Positions 17,313 to 26,266 are shown, counted from the first letter of the stretch. The stretch: 64,000 nt of DNA from Salinicola avicenniae (GCF_023736115.1 NZ_JAKQZC010000002.1:372001-436000); one strand, 5' to 3'. Numbers and translations are program-made. Notes: generated by a model from the letters alone, not told the origin.

Positions 17313-18138
17313 GCCACAGCGATCCGGCGAGGATCAGGGCACCCAGACTCAGCCTGACGAGGTCGGCATCCCGGTTCCAGATCAGCAGGTTGACCAGTAG
17401 TCCCGCCGGAATCAGCACATTGTTCATGATCGCCAACGTGCCCGCATCCACGCGGCAGGCACCTTTATTCCACAGGAAGTAACCCAGGCCCGAAGCGGCA
17501 ATCCCCAGCCAGGCCAGCACGCCCCATTGCGTCGTGGCCGTGGGCAGTTTGGCGGCATCCCCCAGCAGCGCAAACGCCGGCACCGCGATGCACAGCGCCC
17601 CCAGGTAGAACCAGCCGAACAGATGCCGGTGCGCGACGTCGCTCGGTAGACGAGTCGCCAGGTGACGATAACCGACCTGCCCCAGGGCGAAACAAAGATT
17701 GGCCCCTTGCACCACGACAAAACCGACCCAGTAGTCCGACGACACGCCGTCGTAGCGGATCACCGCCGCGCCCAGCACGGCCAGCGCCGCCACCGCCAGG
17801 TAGCGGGGCGAGAAACGCCCGGCCAGCAGATCATCGACTAGCGTGATGTAGATCGGCGTGAAGATCGTGAACAACAGCACCTCCGGCACGCTGAGCAGGA
17901 GGAAGGAGTGGTAGAAGAACAGGTACATGACGCCGAGCTGAAGACTACCGATCGCCATCAGACCCAGGCGCGCCCGCCCGCTCAGCGCCGCCGGGCGCAG
18001 AAACGGCAAAAAGATCAGCGTGGCCAGCAGAATACGCGTCATGACCGCAAAGTAGCTGTCTACTTGCCCAGACAGATAGACACCGATCAAACTATAGGAA
18101 AAGGCCCACAGCGCCGTGACGGCAACGAGGTAGGACAT
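17248..18138 (-). CDS. EamA/DMT family transporter
   Basis: A 296-residue membrane protein with ten predicted helices arranged as two EamA repeats. The second half has the diagnostic GYFLWNKGACRVDAGTLAIM stretch. DMT proteins export or import metabolites; the substrate is unknown. It converges on and overlaps DUF1853. Confidence 0.85.
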   Translation of the reverse strand: MSYLVAVTALWAFSYSLIGVYLSGQVDSYFAVMTRILLATLIFLPFLRPAALSGRARLGLMAIGSLQLGVMYLFFYHSFLLLSVPEVLLFTIFTPIYITLVDDLLAGRFSPRYLAVAALAVLGAAVIRYDGVSSDYWVGFVVVQGANLCFALGQVGYRHLATRLPSDVAHRHLFGWFYLGALCIAVPAFALLGDAAKLPTATTQWGVLAWLGIAASGLGYFLWNKGACRVDAGTLAIMNNVLIPAGLLVNLLIWNRDADLVRLSLGALILAGSLWLNARWAKRRGEAVAARAATHR

Positions 18139-18190
18139 GACTGGTCAACCTTATGAAGCGAAAAAGTTGACGGCAATTATACGGCTTCAG

Positions 18191-18622
18191 ATGCTGCTGC
18201 CTAGCATTTCCCGTTTTCACTTTACCGCCCGGGCCGGCGCCAAGTCGCAGACCGGCTGGAATGGCATCGGTGAGGGTCGTGTCCGAGCGACCCGCAGCAC
18301 CGGGGGGGTGCGCTTCTTCGAGACCGGAAGCTTCACCCTGCAGGGGCAAACGCAGCCAGTCCCCATGCGCAACGTCTACCGCTGGGACGGCTTCGACGAT
18401 CGTATCGCGCTGCTGCACGAGCGTCGGGGCCCGGAGTCCGCGGTCGCACTGTTCGATCTGGTTGCCGATGGTGTCGATACGCTGGTGAGCGCTAGCGTTC
18501 ACCAGTGCGCAGCCGACGCTTACAGCGCGAACCTTACGCTGCGCGAGGACGGTTTCGACCTCGAGTGGCGTATTCTCGGGCCTCGCAAGGACGAGCATAT
18601 TCTGTACCACTATCGAACGTGA
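18191..18622 (+). CDS. DUF6314 family protein
   Basis: A 143-residue beta-rich protein with the family pattern FHFTARAG, GWNGIGEGRVRA, VRFFETGSF, and YRWDGFDDRI, typical of small DUF6314 proteins. The ATG at 18191 matches the expected N-terminus; an earlier ATG at 18137 overlaps the divergent transporter start and has no clear ribosome-binding site, but cannot be excluded. Function unknown. Confidence 0.65.
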   Translation: MLLPSISRFHFTARAGAKSQTGWNGIGEGRVRATRSTGGVRFFETGSFTLQGQTQPVPMRNVYRWDGFDDRIALLHERRGPESAVALFDLVADGVDTLVSASVHQCAADAYSANLTLREDGFDLEWRILGPRKDEHILYHYRT

Positions 18623-18683
18623 AAAGCTGTCGATATCGAACGTGGAGAACTGCCGTTATCGATCCTGGAGAACTGCCAAAGCT
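18615..18683. repeat. Three degenerate 23-bp tandem repeats
   Basis: Consecutive 23-base units begin at 18615, 18638 and 18661, each with the core GAACGTGGAGAACTG or a close variant. The first unit overlaps the stop of the DUF6314 gene. No function is evident. Confidence 0.7.
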
Positions 18684-18777
18684 GACAGACTGGCGAATCT
18701 CAACACTAGGCCCCATGAGGTCGTCCTTCCCTTCAGAGTCGAGAGCTTCCGCCAGGCTGGCCAAGATCTCCCGCCCT

Positions 18778-18812
18778 AAAAAGACAGCGACCTCCCGAGG
18801 GAGGTCGCTGTC
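18778..18812 (-). terminator. Rho-independent terminator, leftward
   Basis: A perfect 14-bp stem (GACAGCGACCTCCC with its complement, 18783-18812) and a 2-base loop, followed on the minus strand by five T residues. It ends the Pmp3-type gene transcript. Confidence 0.9.
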
Positions 18813-18892
18813 GAACTTTCAGCAGGACTGGCTGGCCAACAACCGCGCCCGCTTCGCCGCGAATCGAGAGTCCCGGCGTCGAGACCACCGAA

Positions 18893-19051
18893 TCAGCGAG
18901 TGGCGATAATCCAGACGGCATGCACGATGCCCGGAATATAGCCCAGCAGGGTCAGCAGGATGTTGATCCAAAACTGCAGTCCGAAGCCGACCTGCAGAAA
19001 TACGCCGACCGGCGGCAGAAGAATTGCGAAGATAAGTCGAATGATGTCCAT
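18893..19051 (-). CDS. Pmp3/YqaE family small membrane protein
   Basis: A 52-residue protein of two transmembrane segments with the family signature FAILLPPVGVFLQVGFG and LLTLLGYIPGIVHAVWII. Pmp3/YqaE proteins are small stress-induced membrane proteins linked to salt tolerance. AGGAGG precedes the ATG at 19051 and a strong terminator follows the gene, so it is a single-gene unit. Confidence 0.92.
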   Translation of the reverse strand: MDIIRLIFAILLPPVGVFLQVGFGLQFWINILLTLLGYIPGIVHAVWIIATR

Positions 19052-19245
19052 ATAGCCTCCTTTGCTGGTAAGACATCTGTCTTGATGAGCATGGTGAAAC
19101 TGTGACGACAGTCCTGTCGCCTGCTGCCCGGGATATCGAGAATGTATCGTGTCACCACCCGATCGACATCCTATTGAAAACATGGCTTTCGGGGTGCGGG
19201 ATCGATTCGCTAAGCGTAGTCGCTCTGCGCAATCCCGTCAGGATT

Positions 19246-19494
19246 TCAGTGATTTCCCTCATCGTCGGGGGTGTCGCGTCGTTGCGCGACCTTGGCACGA
19301 ATTTCATGCGAATCCGCCGCCAGCTCCTCGTGATGACGTTCCCAATCCTCCCAGTCATGCGGTGTGCCACTGCGCGGTCCGTGCTCGGCTGCCTCGCGCG
19401 CACGAGCCCAAGCCTTTTCTTCCAACGACTGCGGCTTATCCGCCTCCTTGTCGAGCGAGATTCCCTGTTTAGCCAGATAATCGCGTGCGTTCAT
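19246..19494 (-). CDS. Hypothetical small hydrophilic protein
   Basis: An 82-residue, highly charged protein without membrane segments (MNARDYLAKQGISLDKEADK, then HDWEDWERHHEELAADSHEI). AGGAGG lies just before the ATG at 19494. I do not recognise a family. The charged, helical composition resembles small stress-related proteins, but no function can be assigned. Confidence 0.65.
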   Translation of the reverse strand: MNARDYLAKQGISLDKEADKPQSLEEKAWARAREAAEHGPRSGTPHDWEDWERHHEELAADSHEIRAKVAQRRDTPDDEGNH

Positions 19495-19902
19495 CGCTTG
19501 CCTCCTGTCGACACCCGGCGAACTGTCGGGGTAACACAACGTTGATAGTCCTGAGATGGCGGTTATGGCGCTAAAGTTCAACCGGAGCCGCCCCACCAAT
19601 CGCTTCCGAACCCGGGGGCAATAATGTGACCGGCGCGTCGCCCCCACCTCTCGATAATCAAGGACCAGGCAAGCCGCCGTGGCGTTATATCCTTTCCCGT
19701 CCTGTCCTCTCCGAGCAAAAATAAAAGCATCTCGCACAAATTAAGATTAGTCTTCTCGCGCGTGATTCCGTTTCATGGGCTATAGTAAGGAGGCGTGCAA
19801 TTGGCACACACAACTATTGCAGGCCACCCTGGCTAACCGGGATAGCGATGCGGGACCCGAAAGGCCAGTGCCAAAGACTTTCGACACAAAGGGATTATTG
19901 TC
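19495..19902. other. Intergenic region upstream of secreted acidic protein gene
   Basis: A 408-base gap between divergent small genes. TATAGT at 19781-19786 may be a rightward -10 box for the gene at 19903 (long leader of about 110 bases), but no matching -35 was seen. No coding frame is convincing. Confidence 0.35.
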
Positions 19903-20220
19903 ATGAGAAAGCCACTGATCGCCGCCTCTCTGACGGCACTGATGCTGGGCCTCGCCACCAGCGCCATGGCACAGAGCGAAGCCATGGAAGAGGCCTACGA
20001 TGCCAACAACGAGCCACTCGCCGAAGGCAGCGGCGTCACCGCGACAGGCACGACCGACAGTGACACAGGCGCCGGACAGAGCGCCGCCACCGCCGAATCC
20101 TTGGATGCGGTAGAATCGGAAACGAACGGGCTGACCGATATCGAGAACGCGGAAGCACTCGACGAGGTCAATGCCGACGGCCAGAGCGCCGCCGCCGGAG
20201 AGGCGCTAGAAAACCAGTAA
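19903..20220 (+). CDS. Secreted acidic hypothetical protein
   Basis: A 105-residue protein with a clear signal peptide (PLIAASLTALMLGLATSAMA, cleavage near AMAQ) and a very acidic, Ala/Gly/Ser-rich mature part without cysteines. Two related segments (GAGQSAATAESLDAVE and ADGQSAAAGEALEN) suggest an internal repeat. It is probably a periplasmic disordered protein. A terminator follows at once. Confidence 0.7.
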   Translation: MRKPLIAASLTALMLGLATSAMAQSEAMEEAYDANNEPLAEGSGVTATGTTDSDTGAGQSAATAESLDAVESETNGLTDIENAEALDEVNADGQSAAAGEALENQ

Positions 20221-20243
20221 ACTCCATGGATCTGCCAGATTCG

Positions 20244-20270
20244 AGAAGGGGCTTTCGGGCCCCTTCTTTT
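20244..20270 (+). terminator. Rho-independent terminator
   Basis: Stem AGAAGGGGC/GCCCCTTCT (20244-20267) with a 6-base loop and a following T run. It ends the secreted acidic protein gene. Confidence 0.85.
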
Positions 20271-20395
20271 ATTCTGGAAGTCGAGTTTTTTGACGATCGA
20301 GAAATCAACGCTCACTCGAGTTCATCATACTCTCGAGTAACGATTCTGCTACCTTGAGAGTCGACCTATCCCATGCGTCGATCCAGGAGGGAGCC

Positions 20396-20536
20396 ATGAA
20401 AAAGCTGATCGGTGCCGCCATTGCCAACTGGTTTCGTAAACCAGAAAACCGTGAGAAAGCCAAACGCGCCGCCAAACAGGCCTATAGCCAATATCAGCAG
20501 CGCAAAGGGAGTCACCAGCGCCCGCCCAAGCGCTGA
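20396..20536 (+). CDS. Small basic hypothetical protein
   Basis: A 46-residue, strongly basic protein (MKKLIGAAIANWFRKPENRE followed by a Lys/Arg-rich helix). AGGAGG lies 6-7 bases before the ATG. The amphipathic N-terminus could touch membranes. No family is recognised. Confidence 0.6.
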   Translation: MKKLIGAAIANWFRKPENREKAKRAAKQAYSQYQQRKGSHQRPPKR

Positions 20537-20798
20537 AAACCAATCGCCAACTCGCACGAGATGGCCGTCCTTGTTCACGACGGCCGTCAACGCGTATGCC
20601 TGCCAGATCACGTCCCCAAGACCGCCCCGATAATTAGCCAGGCAAATTGCACGCTCGAATTCGCCTCTCAATTTGATAGTATTATCCAATTAGGAGCGCG
20701 CTAACGACTTGCAGGCCTTCCAAGCCTGTCGCATCACGTCGACTGTTGATCGCGCTCCCCCTAATTTAACGGCGATATCCACGCTGGGAGCGACTCCG

Positions 20799-20990
20799 AT
20801 GTGGCGGAGATTCTTTATCAAGACAGTCAACGCCGGCACAACCGACGAACATTACATCATTGTCGATACCCATCACGACAATGCCTGCTTCCAGGTCTTT
20901 TTCGATTTGGGCACTGCGAAACAACAAGCCATCGCACTGAACGGCAGCCACCAGTGGGAATCCAGTGCCCCCGTGCATCACCAGACCTGA
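20799..20990 (+). CDS. Hypothetical protein, paralogue of the gene at 21108
   Basis: A 63-residue protein (WRRFFIKTVNAGTTDEHYII, then NACFQVFFDLGTAKQQAIAL). It aligns over its whole length with the N-terminus of the product at 21108, so the two are tandem duplicates. GGGAG is 8 bases before the ATG. No known domain is recognised. Confidence 0.6.
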   Translation: MWRRFFIKTVNAGTTDEHYIIVDTHHDNACFQVFFDLGTAKQQAIALNGSHQWESSAPVHHQT

Positions 20991-21107
20991 ATCCACAAAC
21001 CGGCGCGATGCCAACATTTCCTTACAATACTATCGGCTAATGGTCAGAGCGCCCGCGCCCCTGAGACGCTAGAGTAACGTTATGTCTACGCTTCAGGACT
21101 TACGCCC

Positions 21108-21515
21108 ATGTCGAACCGATACTTCGTTCGTAGCGTCAATCCCGGTACCGCCACAGCGCATTACGTTGTCGCGGACTTCCAGCAGCAAAATGCTTGTGTG
21201 AACGTCTACTTCGATCAACAGGCCGCGATCGAAGAGGCACGCTGGCTCAATCGCGGGCACCACCGCCGCCTGCTGCGTCAGGCCAGTTTCGATTCCCCGA
21301 CAGAGTCCCCGACCGCCGTGCCCTCGCCAGCGTGGGAGGGGGATTGGCTCGGTGCGGGCCGTCAATCAGGCGTCAATGCCGACAATCCCGTGGCCGACAA
21401 CGCCATGGCCCCACCGCCAACCGCTACCGGCAAGCCCGGGCAGACGGTTGGGGCCCCTGATCCCAAACAGGCGCGGCTAGACCGTTTTCTGCGCCGCAAG
21501 CTGGTCAATCCCTGA
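21108..21515 (+). CDS. Hypothetical protein with Pro/Ala-rich tail
   Basis: A 135-residue protein. Residues 1-50 (SNRYFVRSVNPGTATAHYVV, then NACVNVYFDQQAAIEEARWL) are homologous to the product at 20799; the rest is a Pro/Ala-rich linker ending in a basic tail (ARLDRFLRRKLVNP). The function is unknown. Confidence 0.65.
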   Translation: MSNRYFVRSVNPGTATAHYVVADFQQQNACVNVYFDQQAAIEEARWLNRGHHRRLLRQASFDSPTESPTAVPSPAWEGDWLGAGRQSGVNADNPVADNAMAPPPTATGKPGQTVGAPDPKQARLDRFLRRKLVNP

Positions 21516-21573
21516 CGGGCGGGTCTGCCGGGGTACGATTCAATACCCTCAATAACCCCCTCCTGGATCGAGA

Positions 21574-21876
21574 TTACCTCACGCTGAACGGCGTACGATG
21601 TGCGAGCTGCGGCCCATCAGCCGTCGCGCCCTCTCGCCGGTGAACGTACTGGATCAGAAACAGCGGGATCTCGGTAAGATCCCCCGCACAGCGCAACCGC
21701 TGCCTGGCATGCCCAAAACACTTCTCCTGTAGCGGGCCGCCATCCTCGTCCAGCAAACAAATGCCCTCTGCCCCCGTGAAGGCTCGATACTGAAAAGCCT
21801 CAGGGCCTGCCGACTCTACGTGCAATCTCTCGATCTCGCCCGCCTGCGCCAGCGCGACAAATTCATCAAAGCTCAT
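21574..21876 (-). CDS. DUF6482 family protein, copy 1
   Basis: A 100-residue protein (MSFDEFVALAQAGEIERLHV; YQYRAFTGAE-type FQYRAFTGAEGICLLDEDG; RQRLRCAGDLTEIPLFLIQ). It matches DUF6482, a family of unknown function found in Halomonas-type bacteria. GGGAGG lies 6 bases before the ATG at 21876; a longer in-frame start has no such site. A homologue at 31959-32261 has the same divergent zinc-ribbon neighbour. Confidence 0.8.
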   Translation of the reverse strand: MSFDEFVALAQAGEIERLHVESAGPEAFQYRAFTGAEGICLLDEDGGPLQEKCFGHARQRLRCAGDLTEIPLFLIQYVHRREGATADGPQLAHRTPFSVR

Positions 21877-21978
21877 TGCTGCCTCCCTGCCATGCACGTG
21901 CCATACAGCCACGGTTTCGCCCGCCGCCATGGATTTTTCTTTCCACGTCGCCAACAGCCGCACCAGCGTTCATATCCT

Positions 21979-22060
21979 GGGTTAAGTTTATGAATTAACT
22001 GGCATATTCAGTAAGACTATACGTACGGGAATTCTTGTACAACTTTTGAATTCGTGCCAC
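21979..22060. promoter_or_regulatory. Conserved intergenic element of the duplicated divergent module, copy 1
   Basis: Two blocks are shared with 32306-32388: GGGTTAAGTTTATG (21979-21992) and ATTCTTGTACAACTTTTGA followed by TCGTGCCA (22031-22059). Their spacing is 52 bases here and 54 in the other copy. They lie between divergent genes and contain the TTGTACAA palindrome, so a shared promoter or operator is likely. Confidence 0.6.
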
Positions 22061-22182
22061 CTTAACGTTGTCGACAGGGATGTATCGGCACGGATTCAGC
22101 AACGGATGCTGATGCCAACGGGCACGGATCGCCCCCCCATGCCGGGTCAGAAGCACCGCCTCGGCTACCAAGGAGAATTACC

Positions 22183-22434
22183 ATGAAACCCGAGATCATC
22201 TGTCATCGCTGCGGCCATACGGAAGCGCCCGCGGCGACCGACGCCAACGATTGGGACGAGATCAATTGCATGGCATGTGGGGAATTTCTCACGACGCATG
22301 ACTACCAATGCGCGATCGCGTCGCGGGACTATCAACTGCATGCGCTCAGCCTGTCTATCGAGCACATCATCGCGATGAGTCGCTCCAAGGCCGGTGGCGG
22401 GCCCGCCGGACGAATACTGCAGCCAGCGGCTTGA
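22183..22434 (+). CDS. Small zinc-ribbon protein, copy 1
   Basis: An 83-residue protein with two zinc knuckles near the N-terminus (ICHRCGH and NCMACGEF) followed by a helical region (LHALSLSIEHIIAMSR). AAGGAGA precedes the ATG. It is homologous to the product at 32510 and is paired with DUF6482 in divergent orientation in both places. Function unknown. Confidence 0.75.
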   Translation: MKPEIICHRCGHTEAPAATDANDWDEINCMACGEFLTTHDYQCAIASRDYQLHALSLSIEHIIAMSRSKAGGGPAGRILQPAA

Positions 22435-22684
22435 CGTGGATCATCAGCCCTTCTCGCCCCGCCGCCGATCACCTCGATAGTGGCTAACCTGTCACCGACA
22501 ACACTCCCGCCCTTCGCCTGCCTGGCTGGCAAACGAATGCGAACGACCCCGCCACGACGTTAGGCAGATCTAGAACGTGACATTGATAAAGCAGCTATTC
22601 TGATGGGGATAAGCTGGCATGATTCTCTGAATGGGGATGGAAAACGCGGCCAATGCCACGTCATCTTCGCGAGGTGAAACCACC

Positions 22685-24502
22685 ATGGATGCCACGTCTC
22701 TCTATCGGGCAACTGTCGTCGCGGGAGCGTTCTGCCTCGCCACCCCCGCTTTCGCGCAGGAGGTCGCCGACCGCATCTACTCGGGAGGACCGATACTAAC
22801 CATCGACGACGCCCGGCCGACCGTTGAGGCCGTCGCGGTGAAAGATGGCCGCATTTTGGCGCTAGGCACGCACGAGGAGATCGCAGTCCACCGTGGCGAC
22901 ACCACCGACGCTTACGATCTGAACGGTCGAACCCTGATGCCCGGTTTCGTGGACAGCCATGGCCATGTGGTAATGGGCGGGCTGCAAGCGTTGTCGGCCA
23001 ACCTGCTAGCGCCGCCGGACGGCTCGGTCACCGACATTGCCAGCCTGCAGAACACCCTGCGCCAGTGGGCCGATGCGCATGCCGACACGCTGGAGAGCGT
23101 GAAAATGATCATCGGCTTCGGCTACGACAACGCGCAGCTGGAGGAACTTCGACATCCGACACGTGAAGAACTCGACGCGGTATCGACCGAATACCCCATC
23201 ATGATCGTCCATCAGTCCGGGCATCTCGGTGTCGCCAATTCCAAGGCACTGGAGATGGCCAGCATCGACGCCACCAGCAAAGATCCGGCGGGCGGCGTGA
23301 TCCAGCGTGGCGCGGACGGCGAGCCCAACGGAGTGCTCGAGGAATACGCCTTTTTTACGACGATCGTGCCCTTGCTCTCGACACTCGGCTCGGAGGGGAT
23401 CGAAGCGTTCGCCGAAGCCGGCGCCGAACTATGGGCCAGCTATGGCTATACCACTGCACAGGATGGGCGCTCCTCTGCCGGTATCGTCGAAGCCCTGAAG
23501 GCGATCGACGTCGAAGGAGCGCTTCCCATCGATGTTATCGCCTACCCGGACGTGCTCGAGGCGAAGGATTACATCGAAGCGAACGTATCGCGGGACTACA
23601 CCGGCCACGTGCGGGTCGGCGGCTGCAAACTCACCATCGACGGCTCGCCGCAGGGCTTCACCGCGCTCCGCGACCGCCCCTACTTCGATCCGGTCGGTGA
23701 CTATCCGCCCGGCTACGCGGGCTATGCCGCCGTCACCAGAGCGCAGGTCCAGGAGGCGATAAACTGGTGCTACGAGCGCGGTATCCAGGTCATCACCCAT
23801 GCCAACGGCGAGGGCGCCTCTGACATACTGATCGCCGCGCTCACCTCGGCGCAGACGCAGTACGGCGACCCCGGCAACCGGCCGGTCCTGATCCACGGCC
23901 AGTTCCTGCGCCAGGACCAGGTGGCAAGCTACCAGCAGCTGAACGTCTTCCCATCGCTGTTTCCGATGCACACCTTCTACTGGGGCGACTGGCATCGCGA
24001 ACACACGGTCGGCCCGGTGAACGCCGAGAACATCTCGCCCACCGGCTGGGTGCGCGAACGCGGCATGCGCTTTGGCTCCCACCACGACGCGCCGGTGGCG
24101 TTACCCGACAGCATGCGCATCCTCGATGCCACGGTTACCCGTCGCACGCGCTCCGGCGATATCCTGGGGCCGAGTCAGCGCGTCGACGTCATGACGGCGC
24201 TCAAGGCGATGACGATCTGGCCTGCCTGGCAGCAGTTCGAGGAAGCGGAAAAGGGCAGCCTCGAGCCCGGCAAGATCGCCGATTTCGTGATTCTGTCCGA
24301 CAATCCTACCGCCGTGGATCCCGAAACCCTGGATCAATTGCAAGTGCTGACAACCATCAAGAACGGCACCGTCATATATGAAGCCCCGGTGGACAGAGGC
24401 TGGGTAAGGGCTGAAATGCCACCCATGGCCAGCGCTCCCGATACCGCCGATCAGCTACTACATGCTATCAACGCCGGATTTTTCCGGCAGACGGCACATT
24501 GA
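22685..24502 (+). CDS. Exported amidohydrolase family protein (YtcJ-like)
   Basis: A 605-residue protein with a signal peptide (TVVAGAFCLATPAFAQE) and an Amidohydro_3 domain. Metal-binding signature DSHGHVVMGG is near residue 90, with later His-containing segments (VITHANGEGASD, LIHGQFLRQDQ, GSHHDAPVALPD). Members hydrolyse amides or formamides; the substrate is unknown. The ATG at 22685 follows GAGGTG by 8 bases and gives a proper signal peptide. It is the last core gene before the tRNA. Confidence 0.87.
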   Translation: MDATSLYRATVVAGAFCLATPAFAQEVADRIYSGGPILTIDDARPTVEAVAVKDGRILALGTHEEIAVHRGDTTDAYDLNGRTLMPGFVDSHGHVVMGGLQALSANLLAPPDGSVTDIASLQNTLRQWADAHADTLESVKMIIGFGYDNAQLEELRHPTREELDAVSTEYPIMIVHQSGHLGVANSKALEMASIDATSKDPAGGVIQRGADGEPNGVLEEYAFFTTIVPLLSTLGSEGIEAFAEAGAELWASYGYTTAQDGRSSAGIVEALKAIDVEGALPIDVIAYPDVLEAKDYIEANVSRDYTGHVRVGGCKLTIDGSPQGFTALRDRPYFDPVGDYPPGYAGYAAVTRAQVQEAINWCYERGIQVITHANGEGASDILIAALTSAQTQYGDPGNRPVLIHGQFLRQDQVASYQQLNVFPSLFPMHTFYWGDWHREHTVGPVNAENISPTGWVRERGMRFGSHHDAPVALPDSMRILDATVTRRTRSGDILGPSQRVDVMTALKAMTIWPAWQQFEEAEKGSLEPGKIADFVILSDNPTAVDPETLDQLQVLTTIKNGTVIYEAPVDRGWVRAEMPPMASAPDTADQLLHAINAGFFRQTAH

Positions 24503-24739
24503 GTCCCAATCAGCGCTCGCAACCATACCGCTCTCCGGGGCTGCTTCCCGCCCATCACTCGTCAGGTCAGCCAAAAAGCCGGCTCAGCGCGTTACCTGGA
24601 TCGATCTGAAACCGGACACGACGGCAACTCATGCCACCCTGGCAAAACGGGAAAACAGTCACTTACGGAACAACGGGGCGAGCTTACCTGATACACCTTG
24701 CATCAAGTAAGCATTTGGATTTACTATGGAAATCGCATT

Positions 24740-24813
24740 GCGGGTGTAGCTCAATGGTAGAGCAGAAGCTTCCCAAGCTTAAGACGAGGGTTCGATTCCC
24801 TTCACCCGCTCCA
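24740..24813 (+). tRNA. tRNA-Gly(CCC)
   Basis: A complete 74-base tRNA with encoded CCA. The acceptor GCGGGTG pairs with CACCCGC, the anticodon loop TTCCCAA gives anticodon CCC, and the T-arm contains GGTTCGATTCC. It resembles bacterial glyU. The integrase gene begins 164 bases downstream, so its 3' end is the likely attachment site of the island. Confidence 0.95.
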
Positions 24814-24927
24814 AGCCCCCTTCCAGAAACATCCTAGAATGCTACCCGATTTCCCCTAACGCCCTGCTTTAAAGGCGTTTTCCTGTCTTTGTATGTCCAC
24901 ACATTAATAGCCATAGCAGCGAATAGC

Positions 24928-24966
24928 GTGTATGGCCTATTGTATGGCCGGGTTTCAGCCATACAC
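24928..24966. repeat. Repeated and inverted GTATGGC sites upstream of integrase
   Basis: GTGTATGGC (24928-24936) and TGTATGGC (24941-24948) are direct repeats, and GCCATACAC (24958-24966) is the inverse of the first. They sit immediately before the integrase start. They could be arm-type integrase sites or an autoregulatory operator. Confidence 0.6.
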
Positions 24967-24977
24967 GGGGCTTTTTG

Positions 24978-26219
24978 ATGAAGCGCGACCAAATCAAGCG
25001 GCGCCCTCTTGCGGATACGGTACTGGCCAAACTTGAGCCAGAGGCGAGGGAGTACCGTGAAAACTACGGTGTCGATCGCCTCTATTTCGTTGTCACTCCT
25101 TTTGGCAGAAAGCGCTGGGAACTGCGCTACAAGAAGCCGCATACCGGTAAGTGGGCCTGGATGGGGCTCGGTGGCTATCCGGATACCAGCGCCAAGCAAG
25201 CCAGAGGCAAGGCCAAGCAGATCACAGAGCTGCTAGCGGATGGGATTGATCCCATTGAGCACAAGTCCGGTGCCCATGAGCACCCCTTTCGAGAAGTCGC
25301 CGAGACTTGGTACCGGGACAAGCTCGACCGCGGGCGCGCCGAAAAGACGCTCAAAGGGATGCGCTACTGGCTGGATAACGACGCCCTGCCCGCCTTCGGT
25401 GATAAGGCCATTCAACGCGTTACCCGGCGAGACTGCGCCAAAGTACAAGAGGCTATCGAAACGCGAGGCGCCTTCAACACCGCGGAGAAATCGCGAACCT
25501 GGCTAAACCAGATATTTGGCCGCGCGATCGCGCAGGGTCATACCGAGAACAACCCCGCTTCGAATCTGGCCGACATCGCCGCGCAGCCGCCAAAGGAAGA
25601 ACGCTACCCTCACTTGCTCGAGCCGGAGCTTCCAGAGTTCCTTCAAGCCCTACGCGCCTCTCCCAGCAAGACCATTGTGAGAACTGCCGCCTGGATGGTG
25701 GTGCGCACCGCTTCGCGCCCGGGCATGGTGCGCTGGGCCGAGTGGTCGGAGCTGGATGGCAAGGTATGGCGGGTACCGGCAGAGAAAATGAAGATGCGAC
25801 GCGACCACGTGGTACCACTGACACGACAGGTCCTGGAGCTGCTCGAGAAACTACGCCCCTTCACCGGCCGTTCCCGCTACCTATTCCCCGGTGAGGGCGA
25901 GAAGTCGCCAGTTATCTCGGACATGGCCATCAACACCTGTTTCTCTCGCTTGGGCTATAAGGGAAGAATGACCGGCCATGGGTCGCGACACACCGCGAAG
26001 ACATTGCTTGCCGAGCACGGCTGGCCTGCCGACTGGACCGAGGCGATGCTGGCCCACACGAAAAAGGGACTGGAGGGGATCTACAACCAAGCCGAGTATC
26101 TCCGGTACCGGAAACGAATGATGCAGTGGTACTGCGACTATCTCGACGCTTTGGAAGCCGGGATGACAGACCAGGACCGGGAGCGGTTCAGAAGGCGGGT
26201 GGAAAGCGAGAAATCCTAG
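24978..26219 (+). CDS. P4-type tyrosine recombinase (integrase)
   Basis: A 413-residue integrase with the DUF4102-like N-terminal arm-binding domain (FGRKRWELRYKKPHTGKWAW), a core-binding domain, and the catalytic domain. Catalytic elements include the first Arg region (RTASRPGMVRWAEWSELD), HGSRHTAKTLLAEHG, and the C-terminal LAHTKKGLEGIYNQAEY with the likely nucleophile Tyr. Location next to a tRNA 3' end is typical of this family. The ATG at 24978 is preferred to the preceding in-frame TTG. Integrase and catalytic motifs look intact. Confidence 0.93.
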   Translation: MKRDQIKRRPLADTVLAKLEPEAREYRENYGVDRLYFVVTPFGRKRWELRYKKPHTGKWAWMGLGGYPDTSAKQARGKAKQITELLADGIDPIEHKSGAHEHPFREVAETWYRDKLDRGRAEKTLKGMRYWLDNDALPAFGDKAIQRVTRRDCAKVQEAIETRGAFNTAEKSRTWLNQIFGRAIAQGHTENNPASNLADIAAQPPKEERYPHLLEPELPEFLQALRASPSKTIVRTAAWMVVRTASRPGMVRWAEWSELDGKVWRVPAEKMKMRRDHVVPLTRQVLELLEKLRPFTGRSRYLFPGEGEKSPVISDMAINTCFSRLGYKGRMTGHGSRHTAKTLLAEHGWPADWTEAMLAHTKKGLEGIYNQAEYLRYRKRMMQWYCDYLDALEAGMTDQDRERFRRRVESEKS

Positions 26220-26229
26220 GTTGGCACCT

Positions 26230-26255
26230 AGCTCGGCGGCGGGCGCCGCCGAGCT
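26230..26255. terminator. Hairpin between convergent integrase and metallothionein genes
   Basis: A perfect 11-bp stem AGCTCGGCGGC/GCCGCCGAGCT with a 4-base loop, placed between two convergent stop codons. It lacks a T tract on either strand, so it may be a weak bidirectional terminator. Confidence 0.45.
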
Positions 26256-26266
26256 GTATAGCGAAA

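Noticed and set aside
18689-18909. Rightward frame after the DUF6314 gene
   Set aside because: It crosses the Pmp3 terminator hairpin and has no ribosome-binding site or protein-like pattern.
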